Positions 1 to 9,730 are shown, counted from the stretch's first letter. The stretch: 64,000 bases of DNA from JAMXLO01 sp963850535 (GCA_963850535.1 CAWKMC010000029.1:28541-92540); one strand, 5' to 3'. Made by a program: numbers and translations. The notes: generated from the letters alone by a model not told the origin.

Positions 1-59
1 TCGGGCGTCTCGTTGTTGTTGGCAGGGTCTTGGGTCATTTGGCCTTTTTCGTTGCTCAT
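1..59 (-). CDS. grpE: GrpE nucleotide exchange factor, N-terminal fragment (runs off window)
   Basis: Reading leftwards from the ATG at 57-59 gives about 19 codons rich in Asn, Gln, Glu and Pro (MSNEKGQMTQDPANNNETP). This low-complexity, acidic start resembles the disordered N-terminus of GrpE, the nucleotide exchange factor that releases ADP from DnaK. The call rests mainly on position: it lies just downstream of hrcA on the same strand, and hrcA-grpE is a very common gene pair. No conserved GrpE domain is inside the window, so the identity is inferred. Confidence 0.55.
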   Translation of the reverse strand, partial: MSNEKGQMTQDPANNNETP

Positions 60-184
60 GCCGGCGATCAGTTAGGGTCAGATGGCGTGGTGGACAAGCG
101 CTTTAGGGCTTGAGGATCCCATTGGCGTAACCCCAACCGGTGAAGGGCTGGTTTACCTGGCGGCAACTCGAAGGGGGCCGGTGT

Positions 185-1264
185 CTAGCCCAGCAACCGG
201 CCAATCACCCGCGCAGTATAGTCCACGACCGGGATAATCCTGCCATAGTTGATCCGGGTCGGACCTATGACTCCAATGGCGCCGACGATGCGACCGCCGT
301 CGTTGCGGGCAGGGGCGACCACCATGGATACGCCGGACGTGCCGAACAGGCCGCTTTCGGAGCCGATAAAGATACGCACCCCCTCCGACTGCTCGGCAAG
401 CTCCAGCAGGCGCAGCATCGTCTCTTGCGCCTCCAGTCGCTCGAACAGCGACTGAATTGCGGTAAGGCGCTCGATCTGCGTGACATCGGAAAGCAGCCGC
501 GCCTGGCCCCGAACAATCAGGCTGCCCGGCCGTCCTTCACCGGTCCAGGTAGCCAGGCCGGCCTCGACGACCTTTGCCGACAGGATATCCAGCTCGCTAC
601 GATTGGCCGAAATTTCATCGGCGACGATCAGACGCAGTTCCGCCAGCGAGCGGCCGGAAAGGCGCGCGTTGAGGAAATTGGCCGCCTGCTGCAGCGCGGA
701 GGGCGGCAGGCCCGGGGGAGTCTCGATCACTCGGTTCTCGACGTGACCGTCGGCGTTGACCAGCACAACGAGGGCGCGACCGGGTCCGAGAGGGACGAAC
801 TCGATATGCCGGACGGCGCCATCGGATTTGGGAGCGAGGACCAGACCGGCGGCCTGAGACAAGCCGGACAGCATGGAGCTGGCCTCCGCCAGCGTGTCCT
901 CGAGACTGCGGCCGGACGCAGCGAGTGCGGCTGAAATCGCCTCGCGTTCGTCCTCCGCCAATTCACCGAAGTGCAGCAGTCCGTCCACGAACAGACGCAG
1001 CCCCTGATCGGTGGGCAACCGGCCGGCCGAAGTGTGCGGCGCGAACAGCAGACCCGCGTCGGTCAGGTCGGCCATGACGTTCCGGATGGTTGCCGGTGAC
1101 AGGCTCATCGGCAGACGGCGGGAGAGGGTACGGCTCCCGACGGGCTCTCCGGTCTCAACGTACTGTTCGACGATTTCGCGCAGGACGGCGGCCGATCGCG
1201 CATCCAGACCCGGCGGCAGGACGGTGCGGAGAGGGATGCCGGTCGGGTTGCGCGGGCTGTCCAT
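185..1264 (-). CDS. hrcA: Heat-inducible transcription repressor HrcA
   Basis: HrcA is a dimeric repressor that binds the CIRCE operator and controls chaperonin genes; GroEL activity keeps it folded. The 359-residue product has the expected length. Residues 20-90 form the winged-helix DNA-binding part (AAVLREIVEQYVETGEPVGS, then SPATIRNVMADL and SAGRLPTDQGLR). The rest matches the GAF-like HrcA core, ending in a typical IGPTRINYGRIIPVVDYTA stretch. The ATG at 1264 is the natural start. The gene precedes a probable grpE. I see no CIRCE inverted repeat in the 133 bp upstream, so autoregulation is not evident here; the target operator is presumably elsewhere, as at groESL in many alphaproteobacteria. 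Confidence 0.95.
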   Translation of the reverse strand: MDSPRNPTGIPLRTVLPPGLDARSAAVLREIVEQYVETGEPVGSRTLSRRLPMSLSPATIRNVMADLTDAGLLFAPHTSAGRLPTDQGLRLFVDGLLHFGELAEDEREAISAALAASGRSLEDTLAEASSMLSGLSQAAGLVLAPKSDGAVRHIEFVPLGPGRALVVLVNADGHVENRVIETPPGLPPSALQQAANFLNARLSGRSLAELRLIVADEISANRSELDILSAKVVEAGLATWTGEGRPGSLIVRGQARLLSDVTQIERLTAIQSLFERLEAQETMLRLLELAEQSEGVRIFIGSESGLFGTSGVSMVVAPARNDGGRIVGAIGVIGPTRINYGRIIPVVDYTARVIGRLLG

Positions 1265-1397
1265 GGAAGCTCAAGACCAAGCTAGGAAGCGCCTCCGCCG
1301 TGGTCAACCAAAGTTCTGGCTCTTGTCAGACGGGCGACACGCCCCTGTCGCCTGAGAACGCGCTGCGACGGCTCCTGAGAAACCCCTCGCGTCGCGC

Positions 1398-2117
1398 TCA
1401 ACGACGATGACCGAGATAGGTCGCAATGACACGCGTATCCGCCGCGAGGTCACTGCTGGGTCCCTCCATGACAACGGCACCCATCTCCAGCACGTAGCCA
1501 TAGTCCGACACCTGGAGCGCGGCGCGGACGTTCTGCTCGACCAGCAGGATCGACAGGCCGCGGGCACGCAGTTCGGCGAGGACGCGGAAGATGGCCCTTA
1601 CAATCAGTGGGGCGAGGCCGAGGCTTGGTTCATCGAGCAGCAGCAGACGCGGGCGTGCCATCAATGCGCGGCCCAGCGCCAGCATCTGCCGCTCGCCACC
1701 GGACAACGTTCCGGCGAGTTGGCGGCGGCGTTCCTCCAGGCGCGGGAAGATCGCGAACACCTCGCGCATAATGGTCGGTGCGTCGCGATTGCCGGCACGA
1801 TGGCGGGTGTAGGCGCCGAGGTGCAGGTTGTCCTCCACGCTCATGTCGGCGAACAGCGCACGGCGTTCTGGCACCAGAACGGCGCCAGACGCGACCAGTG
1901 CTTCGGTGGAGCCGGCGGGTTGATCGCAGTAGAGGACATGGCCGCCGATACGTGGCAGCAGACCCATGATCGCGCTGAGCAGCGTTGTCTTACCGGCGCC
2001 GTTCGGGCCGACGATGGCGATCATGCGGCCTTCGGGAACAGCAAGGCTGATGCCATGCAGCACCTCCACCTTGCCATAGCCAGCGTGCAGACCGTCGACG
2101 CGCAGCAGCGCGGTCAT
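1398..2117 (-). CDS. livF: Branched-chain amino acid ABC transporter ATP-binding protein LivF
   Basis: One of two cytoplasmic ATPases driving a high-affinity branched-chain amino acid (or related amide/urea) importer. The 239-residue protein has a Walker A motif GPNGAGKT at residues 37-44, an ABC signature LSGGERQ near residue 138, a Walker B ending LLLLDEPSLGLAP, and the H-loop region LLVEQNV. The short length without a C-terminal extension and the SLGLAP motif distinguish LivF from LivG. It is the last gene of a five-gene operon read leftwards and its ATG overlaps the livG stop by 4 bp. It is the only member of this operon with an undisturbed frame. Confidence 0.93.
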   Translation of the reverse strand: MTALLRVDGLHAGYGKVEVLHGISLAVPEGRMIAIVGPNGAGKTTLLSAIMGLLPRIGGHVLYCDQPAGSTEALVASGAVLVPERRALFADMSVEDNLHLGAYTRHRAGNRDAPTIMREVFAIFPRLEERRRQLAGTLSGGERQMLALGRALMARPRLLLLDEPSLGLAPLIVRAIFRVLAELRARGLSILLVEQNVRAALQVSDYGYVLEMGAVVMEGPSSDLAADTRVIATYLGHRR

Positions 2118-2867
2118 GCGACCGTGCCGAGATAGGCTTCCATGACCGCGGGATCAGCCTGCACGCGCTCCGGTGGTCCCTCGGCTATCTTCTGGCCGAA
2201 ATCCATGACGACGACGCGATCGGCGAGGCCCATGACGAAGTCCATGTCGTGTTCGACCAGCAGCACGCCGATGCCTTCGGCACGCAACTGGCGCAGCAAT
2301 GCGGCGAGGCGCTGCTTCTCCGCTAGCCGCAATCCCGCAGCAGGTTCGTCCAGCAGCAGCAGACGCGGGCGGACGCAGAGGGCGCGGGCAATCTCCACCA
2401 CGCGTTGCTGGCCCAGCGGCAGATCGCCGGCTTGCCGATTGAGCAATGCGCCAAGACCAAGTCGCCGCGCCTGAATGCGGGCGTGGTCGAGCAGCACACT
2501 TTCCTCCGCGCGATCGAGGCGCAGCATGGCGCGCAACACGCCGGCGCGGCCGGAGAGATGCGCGCCAAGGGCGACGTTCTCCAACACGCTGCGGCGTGCC
2601 AGAAGGCGCACGTGCTGGAAGCTGCGGGCGACACCAAGCGCCGCTATGCGATGCGGAGAGAGACGCGCAGCCTGGCGCACCGAACAGGCGCACGGTGCCG
2701 GCACTCGGTGCCAGCACGCCACTGATCAGGTTGAACAGCGTCGTCTTGCCTGCCCCGTTCGGACCGATGAGCGCGACGATTTCGCTGGCGCGCACGGAGA
2801 ACGACACGTCGCGAACTGCGGCGAGACCGCCGAAGTTGCGCGACACGGCATCGACGGCGAGCAACAC
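2114..2867 (-). pseudogene. livG: Branched-chain amino acid ABC transporter ATP-binding protein LivG, frameshifted
   Basis: Second ATPase of the Liv importer. The first frame, from a GTG at 2867, encodes the N-terminus with Walker A GPNGAGKT and NLISGVLAPSAGTVRLFGA. Near 2680-2690 the reading must slip into another frame, which carries RLSPHRIAALGVARSFQHV, then LPLGQQRVVEIARAL and LLLLDEPAAGL and runs to the stop at 2114. Together they give a LivG of normal length (about 250 residues). The signature reads LPLGQQR instead of the usual LSYGQQR. A single one-base slip accounts for the break, so sequencing error is as likely as true inactivation. It lies between livM and livF. Confidence 0.85.
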
Positions 2868-2903
2868 CGTCGCCTGCGATCGCAGTTGAGACTGCAGGGA
2901 CTG

Positions 2904-3935
2904 TCAGCCTGTCTTCGGCATCGGCGGGAGCGGCCTCTGGGCGATACGCGCCAGAGGCGCGTCAGCAGCGGCATCAGACCGTCGGGGGCGCGTTGCAGCA
3001 GGACGATGACGACCAGGGCTGAACACCAGTGCCTCGAAGTCACCGGAGCGACCGGTCAGGCGTGGTATCCAGTCGTTGAACTGATCGCGCAGCACCACGA
3101 CGAGCGCTGCGCCCAGCGGAGCGCCCCACAGGGATTCGGCACCACCGATGATCACCATGAACAGGTAGTCGATGCTGGTGCCAAGACCGAACGGCGTCGG
3201 GCTGACGAAGCGCTGGAAATGCGCGAACAGGAAACCCGCGAGGGCAGCATACAGCGCGGCGATGACAAACACCTGGCGGCTGAGCCGCACCGTGTCGATG
3301 CCCATGCTGGCGCCCATCAGACGCGCACCGTTCAGCGTCCGCATGCGCGCGGCCCGATACGGCTGTCGAGCAGGTTGGCCGACATCACCATGACGACTGC
3401 GACGACGGCGAGGATCACGCCCAGAGTTGACGCGCTGACTCGGCTGCGGGGCACCGAGGAGCGGAGGGATATCGCCAATGCCGTTGAAGCCGTGCAGCAG
3501 CGGCAACGTGCCGAAGAGCGAGGAAAACGAGATGCCCCACGCGACTGACACCAGCGCGAGGAAATGGCCAGACAGGCGCGCGGTGATCAGGCCGAGCAGC
3601 CACGCGATGATGCCGGTCACCAGCAGGCCGGCGATGCAGGCCGATGATCGGCGGCTGGCCGGCGAGCTTGGTGAGCAACGTGGTGGCATAGGCAGCAAGC
3701 CCACGAAACTCGCCTGTCCGAACGAGGTCTGCCCACTGATGCCGGTGAGCAGCACCAGGCCCAGCGCAACCAATGTCGCCAGCCCGATATAGCCAGCCAA
3801 GGTGACGTAGAATGGCGGCAGCAGAAGCGGCGCCAGGATCGTCATTCCCGCGCAGGCGGGGACCCAGAGCAACCGCTTGCGTGTCGCGACCCTGGATCCC
3901 CGCATCCGCGGGGATGACGGCGGCGTGGGTGTCAC
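2904..3935 (-). pseudogene. livM: Branched-chain amino acid ABC transporter permease LivM, multiply frameshifted
   Basis: Inner-membrane permease of the Liv importer. Recognisable LivM segments are spread over several frames: YIGLATLVALGLVLLTGISG and SFGQASFVGL, then AAYATTLLTKLAGQPP in a second frame, then GIIAWLLGLITARLSGHFLA, then RTLNGARLMGASMGIDT, and near the end FMVIIGGAESLWGAP and ALVVIVLLQRAPDGLMP. At least five slips are needed (near 3700, 3640, 3436, 3350 and 3020). The start is a GTG at 3935 overlapping the livH stop as GTGA. Odd feature: codons 6 to 32 of the 5' end are made of a palindromic repeat (3841-3918) that also occurs at 10301-10380. It replaces or extends the usual short LivM N-terminus without breaking frame. 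Confidence 0.82.
3841..3918. repeat. Bipartite palindromic repeat, copy 1 (inside livM 5' end)
   Basis: A 78 bp element begins GTCATTCCCGCGCAGGCGGG and ends GCGGGGATGAC. The two outer arms (about 27 bp) form an imperfect inverted repeat, and each arm contains its own small GC hairpin. The same outer arms flank a different centre at 10301-10380. Its length is exactly 26 codons. It lies just after the livM GTG start and reads without a stop in the livM frame (for example VPACAGMT), so it adds peptide rather than ending translation. Confidence 0.85.
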
Positions 3936-4942
3936 GCGCGCTCCTCACCGGAGCCGGCGCGCAGCGACAGCCAGGCGAGCACCGGGATCAGCAGCGTGAA
4001 GACGATCACCTCGCGATAGGCGCTGGCCCAGAAACTGCCAAGCGATTCGAGCACGCCGACCAGCACCGCGCCGGCGGCGGCGAGCGGAAAAGATGCCAGG
4101 CCGCCCATGATCGCAGCGACGAAGCCCTTCAGCCCGATGTCGAAGCCGGCGTCGTAGGAGAGCGGCGTCACCGCGCCGATCAGTACGCCGGCGAGTGCCG
4201 CGATGAACGACGCCAGCGCGAAGGCCAGTGCGCCGGTGGCGGTCGCGTCGATGCCGACGAGGCGCGCGCCCAAGCGATCGGACGCGGCGGCGCGCAGCGC
4301 CTTGCCGTGGATCGTCGCGCCGAAGAACCAGCGCAGTCCGGCGACCAGAATGGCGCAGCTTGCCAGCACGCAGAGGGACTGACCGGAGACGTTCAGTTGC
4401 CCAAGGTCGAAACTTGCGTCGGTGATCGCCGGGGCGCTGGCTTCCTCGGGACCGAAGAACACCAGGCCGGCGCCGATCAGCACGAAGTGCAGCGCCATGG
4501 CGATGATCAGCAGCGCCAGCACCGAAGCATCGGCCACCGGGCGGAAGGCGAAGCGCCAGATCAGCGGGCCCATCGGCGTGACGATCGCGAGCGCGAGCAG
4601 GATCGAGATTGCCGGCTGCTCGAAGCGAGCCAGCAGTAGCGTGGCCAGCGTCACTACAAGCGGATAGACGCCCCAGGTCAGCGCGGCACGCAGCGGGCGC
4701 CTGATGCAACGATGTCAGCAGCGCGAGCGGCGCAAACGCCGTCGAGCAGCCACAGCGTGCCAGGGATGTGCCCGGACTGCAGTGTCGCGGCGGTCAGCGT
4801 GCCGAACGCCAGCAGATCGCCCTGCGGGACGAAGATGACGCGCGTGACCGAGAACACGATCAGCAGCCCGATGGCAAGCAGCAGATAGATCGCGCCGGTG
4901 GTGATCGCCGTCCTGCAGCAGCGCGAAGAAATATGAAGGAGT
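3932..4942 (-). pseudogene. livH: Branched-chain amino acid ABC transporter permease LivH, frameshifted
   Basis: Partner permease of LivM. The intact 3' two thirds (3932-4654) is a hydrophobic protein with LivH landmarks: SVLALLIIAMALHFVLIGAG, FGATIHGKALRAAASDRLGA, GIDATATGALAFALAS, and a C-terminal VLVGVLESLGSFWASAYREV. The 5' third is recognisable upstream in other frames as YFFALLQDG, ITTGAIYLLLAIGLLIVFSV and FVPQGDLLAFGTLTA. At least two slips lie between about 4660 and 4910. No convincing start codon is left near 4935, so the exact 5' end is uncertain. The preceding binding-protein gene stops at 4943, giving essentially no intergenic space. Confidence 0.8.
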
Positions 4943-6087
4943 CTACTGGATGGCCCTCCAGGCGCCGTCCTTCACCTCGACCAGCACCGCGGCCCGCGCG
5001 TCCTGGCCGTTATGGTTGGTCGGCGACATCGTGTAGACGCCGCTGACCCCGACCAGCTCGTGCGTCTTTTCCAGTGCATCGCGCAGCGCGACGCGGAACG
5101 CCTCGGTGCCTGGCTTGGCGGATTTCAGCGCCTCCGGAATGGCGTTGCTTCAGCAACAGGAACGCATCGTAGCTGTAGCCGGCGAACGGGTCCGACACCC
5201 TGGCCGGGCCGAACTTGGCCGTGTAGTCCTTGGCGAATTTCGCGGCGACCGGCTTCACCGGGTTGGAGTCAGGCAATTGGTCCGCGACGACGACCGGCGA
5301 GGTGGCAGCGATCACGCCCTTCGACGGCGGCGCCGCCAACCTTGATGAAGGCGGGCGAGACGATGCCGTGGTTGCCGTAGATCCCGCCCTTGAAGCCGCG
5401 ATGGCGCAGCGCGACGACCGGCAGCGTCGCCGGCGTGGCGGAGTTGCCCATCATGACCGCCTGCGGATGCGTGCTGATCAGCTTGAGAGCCTGCGCCTCG
5501 CACGTGGTGTCGGTGCGAGCATAGCGTTCGTCGGCGAGGATCTTGATGCCGTCGTCACCGGCGACCTGCTTGGTGGCGCCGAGGACCTGGTCGCCCCAGC
5601 CATCGGAGAAGCCGATATAGCCGATGTCCTTCACGCCATGCTGCTGCATGTACTTGAACACGGCGCTAACCATCAGCGACAGCGGCTGCGCATCGTTGAA
5701 CGTGTATGGCTGCTTCTGCGGATCGTATTCGTAGGGCGCCATGGCAAGCATCGGCACCTTCGCCTGGTTGGCGAGCGGCGCGACCGCGGCGTCTGTGGCG
5801 GTCAGCGACGGACCGATGAACGCGTCGACATGGTCTTCCGAGATCATCTTCTGCGCGATGGTGTAACCGGTGCTGGCATCGGTCGCGTCATCGCGGATGA
5901 TGTATTCGACTTTCTGGCCGGCGATCTCGGTGGGGAATAGATCGAACGCGCCCTTGTAGCCGACGCCCATGGCCGCCCCGGGCCCGCTGATCGAAAGGAT
6001 GGCGCCGAGTTTGATCTGCGCCTGCGCTGTGCCCGATGCGGCGAGCGCGCCCAATGCCGCAACCGTTGCGAGCAGCCGCGTTTTCAT
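4943..6087 (-). pseudogene. Branched-chain amino acid ABC transporter substrate-binding protein, frameshifted
   Basis: Periplasmic binding protein (Peripla_BP_6 type) that delivers substrate to the LivHM permease. The first 250 or so residues are in one frame from the ATG at 6087: a Sec signal peptide (MKTRLLATVAALGALAASG to AQA), then IKLGAILSISGPGAAMGVG and DVDAFIGPSLTATDAAVAP-like sequence. The frame then slips near 5330 to KGVIAATSPVVVADQLPDSN and FGPARVSDPFAGYSYDAFLL. It slips again near 5150 to a C-terminus ending VEVKDGAWRAIQ and a stop at 4943. Reconstructed length is about 380 residues, normal for the family. It is the first gene of the liv operon; a GGAGATC sequence just upstream of the ATG can serve as ribosome binding site. 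Substrate cannot be told from sequence. Confidence 0.85.
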
Positions 6088-6167
6088 TCGGATCTCCTGA
6101 GCCTGGCCTCGCGGTTATGTCGCGCGGCGGGTTTCGCTGAGTCAAGTTGATTACCAAGGCGATGCGA

Positions 6168-7475
6168 TCAGTGTATGGCGGCCAAGCCAGCCACGGGAGC
6201 AACCGGAGCGCGCGGACGTCGCACGTTCAGCATCCGACGCGCATCGTCCGGGCGATTGGCGCCCAGGTAGGCCTTCAGTAAAGTAAAACGCACCAGGTCC
6301 AGTTGCGCGTGGCTGCCGCCGATGCGTTCGAGTTCGTCGGCAATCGGTTCGAGCGCGTCAATCGCGGTGACGTAGTCGTGCTGCTCGATCGCCGCGAAGC
6401 CACGCGACGCGGCCGGCACCAACTGGCCGGACGGATAACGGCTGGCTCGCGCGAGCGCGTCGATCTGTTGTGCTCGCTCCTCCAGCGCCGTGCCATCGCC
6501 GGCTACTGCGCAGGCAACGGCAATGTGCAGATCGGAGAACGCCGCGCCGGCGCGCGGGAAAGCGCTTCGCACGAAATCCCGCATCGCGCGCCAGGCTTCA
6601 GTATCGCGTGGGTGGCCGGCAAGCTCCCAGCGCCAGAGAAACGACACCGCGTCATTTAGCTTGCCGCGCGGCGGCCCGCTGTGCACGTCGGGTGCGAAGG
6701 CCTCACTGAACAGACGGAAAGCCGACGTCACATCGCCGGTCTCGAGGTGGGCGAGCGCGAGGTGCCAGTTCAGATGGCTGTACAGCGAGCCTTCGCGCGG
6801 ATAACTGGTCAACCACGACGCCAAAAAGTCCCTGGCCGCGCCTGGATTACCCTCCTCGTAGGCGAGATGAGCAGTTGCGTGCGCCGCCCATGGATTGGTC
6901 GGATTCTGCGCCAACGAGCGCTCGATCTTCGGGCGGGCAGCCGCATGCTCGCCGTTCTCCGACAACGCCATGCCGTGATGGGCGGCGAACCACCAATCGT
7001 CTTCGCCGTAGTGCGGGGCAAGCCGATCCAGCAGCGCGAGCAGCGTGCGCTTCTGGCCCAACCGACCGGAACTACCGATCAGGCCGTTGGTGAAAGCCGT
7101 GGTTCCGAGGACCAACACGTCGCGCGGCCAGGCGTTGAGATGCGCAGGCAGAGCAGCAAGTGCGGCTTCGGTATCGCCGGCGACCAGCAGGCCGAAATAC
7201 TCTACGTGGCTCGCTTCCCGTGCCGGCAGACCGGCGGCGAGGATTTTGGCCTCGGCGATCGACTCGCGCGCCGCCGCAGCGTTGCCGCGTTCCAGCAGCG
7301 TGTGCGCGCGGGCGGCGTAGGCGAGGGCAAAGCCGGGGTCCGCTGACACGGCTCGATCGAGCGCCTCGACCGCACCGGGATACATGGTGAGCTTTGCTTT
7401 GCAGGCCTGAACGTAGGCGTCCCGCGCGACGGACGAGGTGGTGGACAACGAAAGCCCGTAGCCGTCCGTCAGCAT
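6168..7475 (-). CDS. Tetratricopeptide repeat protein, TTC38/StaR-like family
   Basis: A 435-residue soluble protein built of helical repeats. Early repeats contain YPGAVEALDRAVSADPGFAL with AYAARAHTLLERGNAAAARE, and later ones HHGMALSENGEHAAARPKIE and AAHATAHLAYEEGNPGAARD. The combination of an N-terminal TPR pair, a central WWFAAHHGMALSE-type motif and the Ser/Tyr-rich segment SYPREGSLYSHLNWHLALAH is characteristic of the TTC38/StaR-like family found from bacteria to animals. That family has no firmly established biochemical activity; StaR takes its name from a glycopeptide antibiotic cluster. No signal peptide is seen. It lies between the liv operon and an MFS transporter on the same strand without close coupling. 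Confidence 0.82.
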   Translation of the reverse strand: MLTDGYGLSLSTTSSVARDAYVQACKAKLTMYPGAVEALDRAVSADPGFALAYAARAHTLLERGNAAAARESIAEAKILAAGLPAREASHVEYFGLLVAGDTEAALAALPAHLNAWPRDVLVLGTTAFTNGLIGSSGRLGQKRTLLALLDRLAPHYGEDDWWFAAHHGMALSENGEHAAARPKIERSLAQNPTNPWAAHATAHLAYEEGNPGAARDFLASWLTSYPREGSLYSHLNWHLALAHLETGDVTSAFRLFSEAFAPDVHSGPPRGKLNDAVSFLWRWELAGHPRDTEAWRAMRDFVRSAFPRAGAAFSDLHIAVACAVAGDGTALEERAQQIDALARASRYPSGQLVPAASRGFAAIEQHDYVTAIDALEPIADELERIGGSHAQLDLVRFTLLKAYLGANRPDDARRMLNVRRPRAPVAPVAGLAAIH

Positions 7476-7565
7476 GATCGGAACCTCATTGCGGCGAATG
7501 GCGAAGATACAGTTCGCCGTGCCGCTGGCGGAAGAGCAGCCGATCGTGGCAATCAGGATCGGCGC

Positions 7566-8732
7566 CTACTGTCCGGCACGCAGGGCGAGGGCGCGGCTCT
7601 CCGAGACAAGCGCGGCAGCGATCAGCAGTGCGGTCGCAGCGACCACGGACGGGGCGGCGAAACCTCCGAGGCGGTCGGAGAGCGCACCGGCGAAACCTGG
7701 GCCGATGATCTGCCCCAGCCCGAACGCCGCCGTCATCAGAGCCAGCGCGCGCCGTGGGTCGCCGCTTGCCAGAGCGCGGGCCCTGATCAGACCAAGCGCC
7801 GTGAGCCCCATGAATGTTCCGCCGACCAGGATGGCCGCCAGGCACACACCGAGCTCACTCGGCCAAATGATGCTGGCCAGCACGCCGCAGGCCTCCACGA
7901 CGGAGGCCAGAGCAAAGGCGGCGGGAACGCCCAAACGCGCTGCAACACCTGTCCAGATTGCCACAGATGGGGCCGCGGCCAGGCCGAACACAATCCAGAT
8001 CACCGGTTCCAGCGCGCGGATCACCGGCACGCTGCGGACGATCGCCACGATGAATGTCGCCGTGATCACATAGCCAAAACCGAACAAGCCGTATGCGACG
8101 ATCAGCCGCAGCAGCCTGCGGTCGAGCGGCTGCGCCGACGGTTGCCACGCTTGCTGAATTGGTGCCCGCCGGTCACGCAGCAGCGGCGCCACTGCAAATG
8201 CGGCCACCAACGCGACCGCTCCATTGGCGATCCACAGCGACTGCCAATTCTGGCCGGCGCGCTGCAGTCCAGCAACCAGCATCGCGGAAACCACGACACC
8301 AGTGCCCACTCCGGCAAAGTGCAGCGCCGCCAGGCCTGGGCGCTTTGCCTCGGCGAGGCTCTCGAACACGATCGCAGACGCGAGCACAAGAACGACCGCG
8401 CTGGCGGCTCCCCCGACAAAGCGAAGCAGCAGGAAGGATGCCATGGTCGACGCGCCGCCCATCGCAGCCGTGGTGACAGCGCTGAGCAGGAGACAGCCGA
8501 GCAGCGAAGTGCGCCGAGAGCCGGGAAGCTTCGGCCTGGCGGCCAACGATGCTCCCAGCAGGTAGCCCAGAAAGTTGGCCGATGCGATCAGCCCGGCTGC
8601 CGATTGACCCAGCCCAAGCGCCTGCATCATTGGGGGGAGGATCGGCGTGTAAACGAAGCGACCGATGCCGAGGGCAGCGGCGAGGGCGATCAAACCGCCA
8701 AGGGCTGTTGAATAGGCTCGGGGACCTTGCAT
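7566..8732 (-). CDS. YbfB/YjiJ family MFS transporter
   Basis: A 388-residue, 12-helix major facilitator superfamily protein. The N-terminus ALGIGRFVYTPILPPMMQAL followed by SANFLGYLLGASLAA is the hallmark of the YbfB/YjiJ family, whose members are putative exporters. Substrate is unknown. The gene is transcribed divergently from a LysR-type regulator starting at 8824, with a 91 bp gap. That pairing is frequent for this family and suggests the LysR protein controls it. ATG start at 8732; frame intact. Confidence 0.9.
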   Translation of the reverse strand: MQGPRAYSTALGGLIALAAALGIGRFVYTPILPPMMQALGLGQSAAGLIASANFLGYLLGASLAARPKLPGSRRTSLLGCLLLSAVTTAAMGGASTMASFLLLRFVGGAASAVVLVLASAIVFESLAEAKRPGLAALHFAGVGTGVVVSAMLVAGLQRAGQNWQSLWIANGAVALVAAFAVAPLLRDRRAPIQQAWQPSAQPLDRRLLRLIVAYGLFGFGYVITATFIVAIVRSVPVIRALEPVIWIVFGLAAAPSVAIWTGVAARLGVPAAFALASVVEACGVLASIIWPSELGVCLAAILVGGTFMGLTALGLIRARALASGDPRRALALMTAAFGLGQIIGPGFAGALSDRLGGFAAPSVVAATALLIAAALVSESRALALRAGQ

Positions 8733-8780
8733 GGCCGGTTATTTGCGGCGGCCATGGTATTTCGAAAAACGATTCCTTAT

Positions 8781-8793
8781 GATATCCGCTATC
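8781..8793. promoter_or_regulatory. Possible LysR-type operator in divergent promoter region
   Basis: The 91 bp between the MFS gene and the LysR gene contains GATATCCGCTATC, a 4+4 inverted repeat with a 5 bp spacer flanked by T and G. This broadly fits the short interrupted palindromes (T-N11-A type) bound by LysR regulators. Only position and symmetry support it. Confidence 0.3.
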
Positions 8794-8823
8794 GTTCACT
8801 TAGATAACTTAGGGCAGCCGCCG

Positions 8824-9702
8824 ATGGACGCGGGCGACCTGAAAGTCTTTGCCGCCGTCGCACGGCTTGGGGGGATGAACCGAGCCGCGGCGGAACTGCA
8901 CACCGTGCAGTCCAACGTCACAGCGCGCATACAGGCGCTGGAGGCAGACATTGGCTGCACTCTGCTGGACCGGCACAGTCGCGGTGTGTCGCTGACACCG
9001 GCGGGGCAGCGGCTGCTGCCATACGCCGATCAGGTTGCGCGCATCCTCGCGGACGCCAGGCGCGCGGCGCGCGACGACGGTGTGCCCAGCGGCATACTGA
9101 CGATCGGCTCGCTGGAGACAACTGCCGCGCTGCGCCTCACGCCGTTACTTACGCGGTTTGCTGCAGACTACCCGCAGGTCGATCTTGTGCTGCGCACCGG
9201 CACGACGCGGGAACTGCTGGCGGACGTACTGGAACAGCGGGTCGACGGCGCCTTCGTGTGCGGCCCGGTCTCTCATCCGGATATTGAGGAGGAGACTGCG
9301 TTCAGCGAGGAACTGGTGATCCTGACCGCCCCTGACATTGCCTCGCTGGAGCAGGCGCTGGGTGCCGGCGCGGTGCGCCTGGTCGTACTGCGCGCCGGCT
9401 GTTCCTATCGCCAGATGCTGGAGGCCCTGCTGGCGCGACGCGGTATCGTCGTGCAGCGCCAATTGGAGTTCGGCACATTGGAGGCGATCTTCGGCTGTGT
9501 CAGCGCCAGCCTCGGGATCACGATGCTGCCGCGAGCGCTGGTGGGCGGCATTTGGGATGCGGGACGTGTAAGGATCCACACCCTGCCGGCGGAGGACGCG
9601 CTGGTGGAGACCACCTTTATCCGCCGCCGGAACGGCTTTACCTCGAGCGCGCTGCGGGCATTCCTAGCCTGCACCCTGGCGGCAAACCGCGGCGGTTCCT
9701 AA
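8824..9702 (+). CDS. LysR family transcriptional regulator
   Basis: A 292-residue regulator when started at the ATG at 8824, which places the helix-turn-helix at the very N-terminus as expected (MDAGDLKVFAAVARLGGMNR, then HTVQSNVTARIQALEADIG and LLDRHSRGVSLTPAGQRLL). A longer upstream reading from 8731 is open but would add a non-homologous leader. Residues 90-290 form the periplasmic-binding-like effector domain (ILTIGSLETTAALRLTPLL, SLGITMLPRALV). Divergent from a YbfB-type MFS gene, its likely target. The effector cannot be predicted. Confidence 0.9.
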   Translation: MDAGDLKVFAAVARLGGMNRAAAELHTVQSNVTARIQALEADIGCTLLDRHSRGVSLTPAGQRLLPYADQVARILADARRAARDDGVPSGILTIGSLETTAALRLTPLLTRFAADYPQVDLVLRTGTTRELLADVLEQRVDGAFVCGPVSHPDIEEETAFSEELVILTAPDIASLEQALGAGAVRLVVLRAGCSYRQMLEALLARRGIVVQRQLEFGTLEAIFGCVSASLGITMLPRALVGGIWDAGRVRIHTLPAEDALVETTFIRRRNGFTSSALRAFLACTLAANRGGS

Positions 9703-9730
9703 CCTATCGGCTCAGCAGGAGGGCACCACC

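Noticed and set aside
140..934. 264-codon open frame on the + strand opposite hrcA
   Set aside because: Antisense shadow of hrcA, which has full family homology; long antisense frames are expected at this G+C.
1265..1397. Search for a CIRCE operator ahead of hrcA
   Set aside because: No TTAGCACTC-N9-GAGTGCTAA-like inverted repeat is present.
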